Source of the DNA: Chloroflexota bacterium
GTDB lineage: Bacteria > Chloroflexota > Dehalococcoidia > SM23-28-2 > RBG-16-64-32
Length of the DNA: 15,484 nucleotides
Reading direction: 5' to 3'
Assembly: GCA_022565075.1 (NCBI GenBank)
Contig: JADFKG010000031.1
Location: 1-15,484, forward strand
Shown here in pieces: positions 1-5,694 of the stretch. Numbering within the stretch: position 1 is the stretch's first letter; every line of letters begins with the position of its first letter. The position numbers and the translations under genes were made by a program. The notes below the pieces were generated by a model. That model saw only the letters and a program-made list of their open reading frames with translations, did no database searches and was not told the DNA's origin.

Positions 1-193
1 TACCGCCGGCCTCCTTGATCTCGGCTGCCACCTGGTCGGCCGGACCGTTGTCGTGGCTGGTTCCGTCGACGTTTCCGCCCGGGTCGTTGACGACGACGCT
101 CGCGCCTTCCTGTGCGAGCAGCACCGCCACGCTGCGTCCGATGCCGCGTCCGGCGCCGGTTACTACAGCGTTGCGTCCGTCCAACTTGCCCAT
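1..193 (-). CDS. Short-chain dehydrogenase/reductase (SDR), 3' end cut by window edge
   Basis: The first 64 residues of a classical SDR are present; the rest lies beyond base 1. The N-terminal NAD(P)-binding glycine motif TGAGRGIG is at residues 12-19. The end of the second beta strand reads VVVNDPG (33-39), where the Asp at 37 suggests preference for NAD(H). The ATG at 193 lies 9 bases after the stop of the upstream SDR, and that TAGGAG stop overlaps the likely Shine-Dalgarno, so the two are co-translated neighbours. About 42 of the first 64 residues match the neighbouring SDR without gaps, so they are tandem paralogs. The closest family is the 3-oxoacyl-ACP reductase / multifunctional-enzyme type 2 group acting on hydroxyacyl/oxoacyl thioesters. 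The exact substrate is unknown, and the catalytic Ser-Tyr-Lys part cannot be seen here. Confidence 0.88.
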   Translation of the reverse strand, partial: MGKLDGRNAVVTGAGRGIGRSVAVLLAQEGASVVVNDPGGNVDGTSHDNGPADQVAAEIKEAGG

Positions 194-202
194 CGTTTGC
201 TC

Positions 203-1171
203 CTACGCCGTCGCCGGCTCTTGCGTTGTCGCTTCGCGTCCGGGGACGTCGAGGTCCGGCGGCGGCGGCGCGGGGTTCTTCGTTCCTGCGAGCAGGCCCG
301 GCACCTGCGCCGACAGCTCGTCCAGCGTCCACATGCCGGGCTTGAAGATCGTCCGCCAGGGCGTCGGGTGCTGGAGGACCGCCACCGTGCCACCGTAAAC
401 GTGGAAGACCTGGCCGTTGACGTTCCATGCGCCGTCGGTCGCCAGGTGGACGGTCATCGGTGCGACCCAGTCGGCGTCGAGCCCTCCGACTCCGCCCGCA
501 GGCGGCGCGCCGGCTGTGGACTGCGCGCGCCGCTGCTCTTCGCCCGGCCGGTTCTGCGGCACCGTCGCCGTTAGCCTGGTGGCCGCGCGCGGCGCGATCG
601 CGTTGCAGGTGACGCCGTAGCGCCCCAGTTCGCGCGCGACGACACGTGTGAAGCCGGCGATCGCCGACTTCGCCGCGCCGTAGTTCGCCTGGCCGGCGTT
701 ACCCCAGAGCCCGGACTCCGACGAGTAGTTGATGATGCGTCCGTAGCGCTGCTGCCGCATCAGCACAGATGCCGGCTTCGTGCAGTTGAAGTGGCCCTTC
801 AGGTGCACCGCGATCACGGTGTCCCATTCCTCTTCGCTCATGTTGAAGATCATCCGGTCGCGCAGAATGCCCGCGTTGTTGACCAGGATGTCGATGCGCC
901 CGAACCTGTCGACCGCCGTCTTGATGATCGCCTCGCCGCCGTCGGCTGTCGCCACCGTGTCGTGGTTCGCGGCCGCCGTTCCGCCCGCCTTGGTGATCTC
1001 AGCGACGACCTGGTCGGCGGGGCCGTCGTCCGTGCCGGCGCCGTCCGGTCCCACGCCCGGGTCGTTGACGACGACCTTCGCGCCCTCCTCGGCCATCATC
1101 AGCGCGATGCTGCGGCCGATGCCGCGCCCGGCGCCGGTGATCACCGCAACCTTGTCTTCGAGAGCGCCCAT
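203..1171 (-). CDS. SDR family oxidoreductase, 3-hydroxyacyl-CoA dehydrogenase/3-oxoacyl reductase-like
   Basis: This is a complete SDR of 322 residues. It has TGAGRGIG (12-19), NDPG with Asp37, NNAG (98-101) and the catalytic triad Ser151-Tyr164-Lys168 in the segment SSESGLWGNAGQANYGAAK. It is longer than the usual 250 residues. After the core GQVFHVYGG there is a tail with MWTLDELSAQVPGLL and a proline-rich end (PPPPDL), like SDR domains of the eukaryotic MFE-2/HSD17B4 type. The likely reaction is NAD-dependent interconversion of 3-hydroxyacyl and 3-oxoacyl thioesters in the cytoplasm; this is inferred from family and from the MaoC neighbours. I chose the ATG at 1171 because AGGTGG sits just upstream. 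A GTG at 1180 is in frame but would place that Shine-Dalgarno inside the gene. It lies in an operon with the paralog downstream and an unrecognised gene directly upstream. Confidence 0.9.
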   Translation of the reverse strand: MGALEDKVAVITGAGRGIGRSIALMMAEEGAKVVVNDPGVGPDGAGTDDGPADQVVAEITKAGGTAAANHDTVATADGGEAIIKTAVDRFGRIDILVNNAGILRDRMIFNMSEEEWDTVIAVHLKGHFNCTKPASVLMRQQRYGRIINYSSESGLWGNAGQANYGAAKSAIAGFTRVVARELGRYGVTCNAIAPRAATRLTATVPQNRPGEEQRRAQSTAGAPPAGGVGGLDADWVAPMTVHLATDGAWNVNGQVFHVYGGTVAVLQHPTPWRTIFKPGMWTLDELSAQVPGLLAGTKNPAPPPPDLDVPGREATTQEPATA

Positions 1172-1180
1172 TACTACCAC

Positions 1181-1843
1181 CTAACTGGCCTTCACCCACA
1201 ATTCGTCTACGGAGAGAGTGTACTTGGCGAAGTTGTACTCATCGAGCAACTTCGCCAGTGTCCGATCGCCACCCCGTGCTACGAGGCCGCGGATTGCATC
1301 TCTCCGCTCGCAGTCAAACTCATCAGCATAGGTCGCAATCGCTTCTTCCATTTCGTTCATAACTCGACGTAAGAACGTGAAAGCGTAGTCGTGACCGTCG
1401 CGTCTAGGCTGACTACCACCGAGGCCGTAGCCACCGGCGATACCCAGATCCCACATGACAAACAACTGCGGGAGCAGCGCATGGAGGATCTTCGAAGCTC
1501 CCGTTGATTCCCTCCGAGGGCCGCAATTCGCGATTGCGTCAAAAACCTCAGTGATGGCAGCGCAGACGGAATATCCATTGTGGAGTTCGCTATCGAGATC
1601 CAAGGTCTCGATCGTGCGTTCTGAAAGTGCATTGAGGAGCGCCGATTGGCTGGTGCAAGCGTTCCGGAGCTGAATTGGTGTCATCGGCGTTCGGGTGCTC
1701 CACGAGTTGATGAAGTCTATCAACCTCCTTGCAACGGCCTCATCCGTACAGTCGGGCAGCTCCTCGAAGCTGAAATACAACTGATCCAGAGGCTCCTTCT
1801 CGCGGTACAGGCGAGACCCTTCGATCAGCCGACGCCAATGCAT
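1181..1843 (-). CDS. Unrecognised protein of 220 residues, lower G+C than its neighbours
   Basis: I do not recognise the family with confidence. The protein appears soluble, with no signal peptide or membrane span. The most distinctive stretch is in the middle, around SKILHALLPQLFVMWDLGI followed by GGYG and then Y-x-x-x-FLRRVMNEME, which gives a conserved-looking helix-rich core with acidic and aromatic positions. Base composition is markedly lower (sampled 60-base lines are about 50-57% G+C) than in the flanking enzyme genes (above 70% in a sampled line). It starts at ATG 1843, only 4 bases after the MaoC stop and with no good Shine-Dalgarno. Its own stop TAG forms part of the ribosome-binding site TAGGTGG of the next SDR. 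It is therefore physically in the operon but compositionally foreign, and nothing ties it to CoA chemistry. A late-acquired cargo gene is the simplest reading. Confidence 0.75.
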   Translation of the reverse strand: MHWRRLIEGSRLYREKEPLDQLYFSFEELPDCTDEAVARRLIDFINSWSTRTPMTPIQLRNACTSQSALLNALSERTIETLDLDSELHNGYSVCAAITEVFDAIANCGPRRESTGASKILHALLPQLFVMWDLGIAGGYGLGGSQPRRDGHDYAFTFLRRVMNEMEEAIATYADEFDCERRDAIRGLVARGGDRTLAKLLDEYNFAKYTLSVDELWVKAS

Positions 1844-1847
1844 CTCG

Positions 1848-2276
1848 CTAGCTTCGAGCCGGCAGCTCGACCACGGCCGTGCCGGGAGTCGTCTTCTTGC
1901 CGTCCGGGTCCTCGGTCCAGACTTCGAGGTCGACGACGTTCGATCCGTTCTCCTGCCGCTTACCGGTGATCACGCCGCGGCAGACCACGTCCTTGTCGAT
2001 CATGTCCATGCCCCGGTAGGAGCAGGCGACACGCCGCACTTGGCCACCGTCGCCGGCCCACTCATCGAGCAGGCGGCCCAGGAGCGCGTGCTTCAACGCG
2101 CCGTGCGTGATGCGGTCGGGTAGGCCGGTGTTCTGGGCGAAACCCTTGTCGTAGTGGATCTGGTAGTAGTCGCCTGAGCCGGCCGCCCACAGCACGAGGC
2201 GCTGTGAGTCGCAGTTCTGCACCAGCTTCGGGATCTCCTGCCCCTCGCTGACGTCTTCGAAGTAAACCTGTGCCAT
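1848..2276 (-). CDS. MaoC-like hot-dog-fold (R)-hydratase/dehydratase
   Basis: This 142-residue single hot-dog protein carries the hydratase-2 signature: Asp36 and His41 in GSGDYYQIHYD (33-43), followed by ITHG (56-59). In this family the Asp/His pair activates water for adding to, or eliminating from, an enoyl/3-hydroxyacyl thioester. It is directly downstream of a FAS1-like/MaoC-N dehydratase. In known pairs (HadAB/HadBC or ChsH1-ChsH2 types) one subunit carries the catalytic residues and the other shapes the acyl-chain tunnel, so a heterodimer with this subunit as the catalytic half is likely. The ATG at 2276 is preceded by TAGGAGG, which merges the stop of the upstream gene with a strong Shine-Dalgarno. 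The chain-length or steroid-like substrate preference cannot be read from sequence. Confidence 0.9.
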   Translation of the reverse strand: MAQVYFEDVSEGQEIPKLVQNCDSQRLVLWAAGSGDYYQIHYDKGFAQNTGLPDRITHGALKHALLGRLLDEWAGDGGQVRRVACSYRGMDMIDKDVVCRGVITGKRQENGSNVVDLEVWTEDPDGKKTTPGTAVVELPARS

Positions 2277-2284
2277 GACGCCTC

Positions 2285-2773
2285 CTAGTAGCGGATCGCC
2301 GTGCCGCGCTGAATCGCCACTGTCTCGCCCTTCTCGTTGCGGAAGGCCGTTTCCGTGTTCACGATCAGCATCGGGCCCACCTTGCCCTCTCGTTCCGTCA
2401 GGTCCGTGAGCTTCGTCGTCGCCGTCAACCTGTCGCCGGCGCAGACCTCCGCCATGTACTCGATGTCCGTGCCGCCGTTGAGCACGCGCTTGTAGGGGAT
2501 GTCGAGCCGGAACGCCTCCGGCACGCCCGCCGGCTGTCCCGGCACCACTACTGGGTGGCCGAGGAAGCCGTACGGCGCGACGATCGCGCGGTGACCCTTC
2601 GCCTTGGCGGCTGCTTCGTCGAAGTAGATCGCGTCGGTGTAGCCGACGGCGCGCGCGAACTGACGACAGCCGGTGTTGTCCACTTCGTGCGCCACGGGCT
2701 CAGACTCGACGCCGATGCGTGCTCGCATCTCGTCCGTAATCACGGATCCGCCGGTGGCGGATTGTTGGGTCAC
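2285..2773 (-). CDS. FAS1-like dehydratase domain protein (MaoC_dehydrat_N type)
   Basis: This 162-residue protein has the pattern of the N-terminal dehydratase domain found in HadA/HadC-like proteins: FARAVGYTD (39-47), IYFDEAAAKAKG (49-60), a VAPYGFL segment (65-71), then IEYMAEVCAGDRL (104-116) and a C-terminal NEKGETVAI (146-154). The Asp/His catalytic pair of MaoC is not seen, which is typical of the non-catalytic partner. It is the first gene behind a near-consensus promoter at 2820-2848 and is followed 8 bases later by the MaoC partner. It starts at GTG 2773, supported by AGGAGGT five bases upstream. The likely role is substrate-tunnel subunit of a heteromeric enoyl-thioester hydratase/dehydratase. 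Confidence 0.87.
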   Translation of the reverse strand: MTQQSATGGSVITDEMRARIGVESEPVAHEVDNTGCRQFARAVGYTDAIYFDEAAAKAKGHRAIVAPYGFLGHPVVVPGQPAGVPEAFRLDIPYKRVLNGGTDIEYMAEVCAGDRLTATTKLTDLTEREGKVGPMLIVNTETAFRNEKGETVAIQRGTAIRY

Positions 2774-2778
2774 GGGGC

Positions 2779-2785
2779 ACCTCCT
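2779..2785 (-). promoter_or_regulatory. Strong Shine-Dalgarno AGGAGGT deciding a GTG start
   Basis: On the minus strand AGGAGGT ends five bases before the GTG at 2773. It fixes the start of the FAS1-like dehydratase gene despite the non-ATG codon. Confidence 0.8.
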
Positions 2786-2819
2786 GCGCGCCGGGGCTGA
2801 ACCCTAACGTGCGCGTCAG

Positions 2820-2848
2820 AATATAGCGCGGCCTCCGGAGGGTGTCAA
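2820..2848 (-). promoter_or_regulatory. Sigma70-type promoter of the dehydratase/SDR operon
   Basis: On the minus strand a perfect -35 box TTGACA (2848-2843) is followed by a 17-base spacer and the -10 box TATATT (2825-2820). Transcription should start near 2813, leaving a leader of about 40 bases before the GTG at 2773. The spacer holds the 10-base perfect palindrome CCTCCGGAGG (2832-2841), a possible repressor site. The promoter lies in the 116-base gap between the membrane-protein gene and the dehydratase gene, so the minus-strand genes form at least two units. Confidence 0.75.
2832..2841. repeat. 10-base palindrome inside the promoter spacer
   Basis: CCTCCGGAGG is a perfect inverted repeat centred between the -35 and -10 boxes of the 2820-2848 promoter. 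Its position would suit steric repression. It is short and could be coincidental in high-G+C DNA. Confidence 0.4.
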
Positions 2849-2889
2849 CGAGCCTCAACCGCTCATCCGTAGGGCTCTCGAAGGATCGC

Positions 2890-3291
2890 CTAGTCGCCGC
2901 CCAGCAGCGTGCCACTGGACGGCTCTTCCAGCGACACTCGCTCGGTGCCGGCGGCGTAAGCCAGCCCCAGAGCGTAGAGCAGCAGGAACGTCGACCGCGT
3001 GACGAGCGCCACGCCGCCGAGGCCGAGCAGACCCGCCGCGGTCGCCGGCTTCTGCGCCACCGGCGCCAGCGGCCCGTCGTAGGCCAGCGTCGTGTCCGGT
3101 CGCCGCAGCGCCATGAACCCGAGTGCTGCTCCGGCGCCGGCCAGCACGACGCCCAGCACGCGCCCCGCCTTCGGCAGCTTCGGCATGCCCGAGCGCTTCT
3201 CGAACGACACCACCGCCGACGGCAGCGTGATCAGCCACAGCCGCGACGAGAGATGCTTTGGGAGCGCCAGATGTTCCTGAAACCAGTCCAT
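2890..3291 (-). CDS. Small hypothetical membrane protein
   Basis: I do not recognise the family. From the ATG at 3291 the protein has 133 residues. It begins with an amphipathic, aromatic-rich stretch (MDWFQEHLALPKHLSSRLW), then a basic segment, then two hydrophobic spans separated by a linker: VLGVVLAGAGAALGFMAL at about 45-63, and a longer alanine/leucine-rich segment at about 83-110 with a single Arg in it. The C-terminus is short and acidic. An alternative start is TTG at 3330, overlapping the stop of the PHP gene in the form TTGA; this would add 13 polar residues and suggest translational coupling. Neither start has a convincing Shine-Dalgarno. It is the last gene of the upstream minus-strand unit. 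No function is inferred. Confidence 0.7.
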   Translation of the reverse strand: MDWFQEHLALPKHLSSRLWLITLPSAVVSFEKRSGMPKLPKAGRVLGVVLAGAGAALGFMALRRPDTTLAYDGPLAPVAQKPATAAGLLGLGGVALVTRSTFLLLYALGLAYAAGTERVSLEEPSSGTLLGGD

Positions 3292-3326
3292 GCGACGCTG
3301 ATTGTGTGACGTGGGCTCCGACGCGG

Positions 3327-3968
3327 TCAAGCGCTGCGCAGCGACAAAGGCCGGAAGCGTCCCGATTTCAGCTCGGTAATCAAGTCATCGAGCCCACTGA
3401 TCCGCCCCTCGAACTCCGTCGCGCACGTGCCGACGTCGGCTGCCGTGTGCGCGTCGCTTCCCGCTGCCTGCGCCAGCCCGTGGCGCTCGCACACCGCGGC
3501 CGAAAAGGCGTTCTGCCGTTCCGTCCCCCGCCCGTTCAGCGTCTCGATCGCCTGCACGTGGCGGTACGCCTCGTTCTCGCTCGCCTGCTCAAGCGCCTCG
3601 CTCCAGTCGCCCTCCTGAGTCAGTTCGAACGGCAGCTGACGGCGGTACGGGTGTGCGGCGATCATCGCGCCGCCGGCCGCCTCCACCATCCCCACCAGCT
3701 CACCCAGCCGGTGCATCCCGTAGACGAACTCCTTGAGTCCGAACACGACGACGTGGCCGCACTCAGTGTTGACCTCGATGCCTGGGATCACCAGGAAGTC
3801 GTGTCGCCGCCCCAGCTCCTCCGCCTTCTCGTGCTCCCAGAAGAAGTCGTGCTCCGTCAGGCAGACGCCGTCCAGCCCCGCCTTCTTCGCGGCCTCGATC
3901 AGCGCGTCCGGCGTCAGGTCGCTGTCGTGCGACAGCGGCTGCGTGTGCGTGTGCAGGTCGATCAGCAC
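3327..3968 (-). CDS. PHP-domain metal-dependent phosphoesterase-like protein
   Basis: This 213-residue protein has all the hallmark metal ligands of the PHP (polymerase and histidinol phosphatase) superfamily: DLHTHT with His6 and His8, TEHD (38-41), the Glu of GIEVN (Glu65), His72, AHPYR with His106, and GSDAH with Asp172 and His174. These bind a two- or three-metal centre that hydrolyses phosphoesters. The length suits stand-alone PHP proteins. The substrate is unknown; nucleotide or sugar phosphates are typical for relatives. The GTG start at 3968 lies 4 bases past the stop of the thiolase-like gene, with no strong Shine-Dalgarno, so translation is probably coupled. Its link to the CoA-ester enzymes is by co-transcription only. 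Confidence 0.9.
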   Translation of the reverse strand: MLIDLHTHTQPLSHDSDLTPDALIEAAKKAGLDGVCLTEHDFFWEHEKAEELGRRHDFLVIPGIEVNTECGHVVVFGLKEFVYGMHRLGELVGMVEAAGGAMIAAHPYRRQLPFELTQEGDWSEALEQASENEAYRHVQAIETLNGRGTERQNAFSAAVCERHGLAQAAGSDAHTAADVGTCATEFEGRISGLDDLITELKSGRFRPLSLRSA

Positions 3969-3972
3969 GCCA

Positions 3973-5148
3973 TCAATCCACGCCCAGGATCAGCGTGCCC
4001 GTCGACGACAACGCGCCGCCGGTGCCGTTCACGCAGGCGAGCTTCGCGTCCGCCACCTGCCGCTCGCCGCACTCGCCTCGAAGCTGTCGAATCGCCTCGA
4101 TCAGCAGGAACATCCCGTACATCCCGGGATGCGTGTACGAGAGGCCGCCGCCGTTCGTGTTCAGCGGGAAGTCACCGCCGGGCGCCGTCCGCTGGCCCGA
4201 GACGAACGCGCCGCCCTCGCCCGGCTTGCAGAAGCCCAGCGCCTCCAGCGTCACCAGCGCCGTGTAGGTGAACGAGTCGTAGACCTCGACGACGTCGATC
4301 TCATCGTGCCGCACGCCGGCCATCTCAAACGCGCGCGGGCCGGAGATCGACGCCGGCGTCGTCGTCAGGTCGGGCATGTTGGCCAGCGTCCAGTGCGTGT
4401 GCGCCTCGCCCGAGCCCAGCACCCAGACCGGCTTCTTCTTGCAGTCCTTCGCCCGCTCCACGCTCGTCAGGACGATAGCGCCGCCGGCGTCTGTCACGAG
4501 GCAGCAGTCCAGCAGGTGGAACGGATACGTGATCCAGCGCGACGACAGCACGTCGTCGATCGTCAGCGGGTCGCGCATCAGCGCCTTCGGGTTCAGCATC
4601 GCCCACTTGCGCGTGGCGACCGCGATCTCGGCCAGCTGTTCGTGTGTCGTTCCGTACTGGTGCATATGGCGCATGCAGGCCAGCGCGTACGTGCCCGGTG
4701 GGCCGCCGACGTGGTAGGGCATCTCGAACTGGGCGGCGGGGAACCACGGGTCCATCGCCGCCCGTGAGACTTTGCGGAAGCGGTTGGAGTAGCCGGTCTC
4801 GCCGTGTGTGATCAGCGCCACGTCGATCAGCCCGGCCGAAATCGCCGCCGCCGCGTGCTCGACGTGCATCACGAACGATGACCCACCGACGGATGTGCTG
4901 TCGGTGTACCTCGGCTGGATGCCCAGGTACTCGGCCACCTGGAGCGTGGCCGCGAAGCCTGCGCCGGCCGTGAACAGCCCGTCGACGTCCGCCAGCGAGA
5001 GCCCGGCGTCGTCAAGCGCGTTCAGGGCCGCCTCGGAGTGGTGCTGCAGCACGCCCTTGTGCGGCACCATCCCGATCTCGTCGGACTCGTCCGCGCCGAC
5101 GATCGCGATTCGCTTCAGCCAGCCGGCCTTCTCCCTGTCGGGCGTCAC
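3973..5148 (-). CDS. Thiolase-like SCP2/Ltp2-type protein, probable acyl-CoA aldolase subunit
   Basis: This 391-residue protein has the thiolase superfamily fold signature, but the usual nucleophilic cysteine is missing: the expected loop reads STSVGGSSFVMHVEHA (84-99). The C-terminal half keeps VVEVYDSFTY (286-295), the GGGLSYTHPGMYG loop (333-345; His340 is the HP histidine) and NGTGG (374-378). Cysteine-less relatives such as Ltp2 work with a DUF35 protein as retro-aldolases that cleave a side chain from a beta-hydroxyacyl-CoA, and conserved tyrosines are implicated there. Candidate counterparts here are Tyr290 or Tyr295 and Tyr338 or Tyr344. The DUF35 gene lies directly upstream with a GTGA overlap, matching the known partner arrangement. 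The GTG start is supported by that overlap. A true thiolase seems unlikely because of the missing Cys; the physiological substrate is unknown. Confidence 0.85.
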   Translation of the reverse strand: MTPDREKAGWLKRIAIVGADESDEIGMVPHKGVLQHHSEAALNALDDAGLSLADVDGLFTAGAGFAATLQVAEYLGIQPRYTDSTSVGGSSFVMHVEHAAAAISAGLIDVALITHGETGYSNRFRKVSRAAMDPWFPAAQFEMPYHVGGPPGTYALACMRHMHQYGTTHEQLAEIAVATRKWAMLNPKALMRDPLTIDDVLSSRWITYPFHLLDCCLVTDAGGAIVLTSVERAKDCKKKPVWVLGSGEAHTHWTLANMPDLTTTPASISGPRAFEMAGVRHDEIDVVEVYDSFTYTALVTLEALGFCKPGEGGAFVSGQRTAPGGDFPLNTNGGGLSYTHPGMYGMFLLIEAIRQLRGECGERQVADAKLACVNGTGGALSSTGTLILGVD

Positions 5149-5570
5149 GCGGATGCCGGCCTGAACTTCGCCAGCGTGATCTCGTCCGTCACGTCCTCGA
5201 AGACGACCTCGACGGGCATCTCGCAGCGGATCGCCTTCGGGTCGGCCTCCACCTCGACGAGGTTCGAGAAGATACGCACGCCGTCATCGAGGTCGATCAG
5301 CGCCGTCACGTACGGCACCTCGTCGGTCCAGCCGGGATGGAAGGCGCGGTAGTGGATCGCAAACGTGTGCACCCGCCCCTTGCCGCCCGACCGTCGCCAC
5401 TCGACGTCGCGGCCGCCGCACTGCGGGCAAAAGTCGCGCGGGTACCAGTACGACTTCTCGCACGAGCGGCAGTACGGTATCCACAGCTCGTGCTTCTTCG
5501 TACCTTCCCAGAAGCGCTGCGCCTCGGGGCTGGGGGTGGGGAGTGGTTTGGGGTACTTCTGGTCGGACAT
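5145..5570 (-). CDS. DUF35 zinc-ribbon/OB-fold protein (acyl-CoA-associated)
   Basis: This 141-residue protein has the DUF35 layout. An N-terminal helix (QRFWEGTKKHELW) is followed by a zinc ribbon with Cys34, Cys37, Cys48 and Cys51 (YCRSC and FCPQCGG). A beta-rich OB fold follows (GRVHTFAIHYRAFHPG, PYVTALIDLDDGVRIFSNL). Such proteins partner with cysteine-less thiolase-like proteins (Ltp2 type) or MaoC proteins (ChsH2 type) and help bind the CoA ester. It overlaps the thiolase-like gene by 4 bases and is the first gene of its operon, reading away from nuoA. The ATG at 5570 has only a weak AGGG-like ribosome-binding sequence. Confidence 0.92.
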   Translation of the reverse strand: MSDQKYPKPLPTPSPEAQRFWEGTKKHELWIPYCRSCEKSYWYPRDFCPQCGGRDVEWRRSGGKGRVHTFAIHYRAFHPGWTDEVPYVTALIDLDDGVRIFSNLVEVEADPKAIRCEMPVEVVFEDVTDEITLAKFRPASA

Positions 5571-5579
5571 CCGCCCTAA

Positions 5580-5608
5580 CGTTTACGTGAAGATAGACGC
5601 ACGGTCAA
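5580..5608 (-). promoter_or_regulatory. Possible weak promoter of the DUF35/thiolase operon
   Basis: On the minus strand TTGACC (5608-5603), a 17-base spacer and TAAACG (5585-5580) resemble a promoter with a good -35 and a poor -10. Transcription would begin about 3 bases before the ATG at 5570, giving an almost leaderless mRNA. No better candidate is visible in this gap. Confidence 0.3.
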
Positions 5609-5622
5609 GGGGCCAATTCTGC

Positions 5623-5651
5623 TTGTCCGTATGTGGGCCCCGTGCTATACT
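5623..5651 (+). promoter_or_regulatory. Sigma70-type promoter of the nuo operon
   Basis: TTGTCC (5623-5628), a 17-base spacer and TATACT (5646-5651) form a good sigma70-type promoter, with a start near 5658 and a leader of about 37 bases before nuoA. An inverted repeat GGGGCC (5609-5614) / GGCCCC (5636-5641) brackets the -35 box. The leader has no Shine-Dalgarno before the nuoA ATG; it reads ATTTTCTTCCT there. Confidence 0.65.
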
Positions 5652-5661
5652 CCCGCTCGGT

Positions 5662-5679
5662 TAGCGACAAAATTCACAA
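5662..5679 (+). promoter_or_regulatory. Rex-like operator candidate at the nuo transcription start
   Basis: TAGCGAC-AAAA-TTCACAA compares with the classical Rex consensus TTGTGAA-WWWW-TTCACAA. The right half site is exact, the left matches 4 of 7, and the spacer is all A. It sits just downstream of the predicted start of transcription, where a redox-sensing repressor could block the NADH dehydrogenase operon. The weak left half makes this tentative. Confidence 0.3.
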
Positions 5680-5694
5680 ACGGATTTTCTTCCT

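Noticed and set aside
2849..2889. Possible terminator after the small membrane-protein gene
   Set aside because: Only a five-pair stem (GAGCC/GGCTC) with an 18-base loop and no T-tract is present, too weak to call a terminator.
3258..4767. Long plus-strand frames opposite the PHP and thiolase-like genes
   Set aside because: They are arginine-rich shadows of minus-strand genes that carry clear catalytic motifs.
3973..5148. Thiolase-like gene as a pseudogene because the catalytic Cys is missing
   Set aside because: The frame is intact and the rest of the fold is conserved; absence of the Cys is normal for the Ltp2-like aldolase branch partnered with DUF35.
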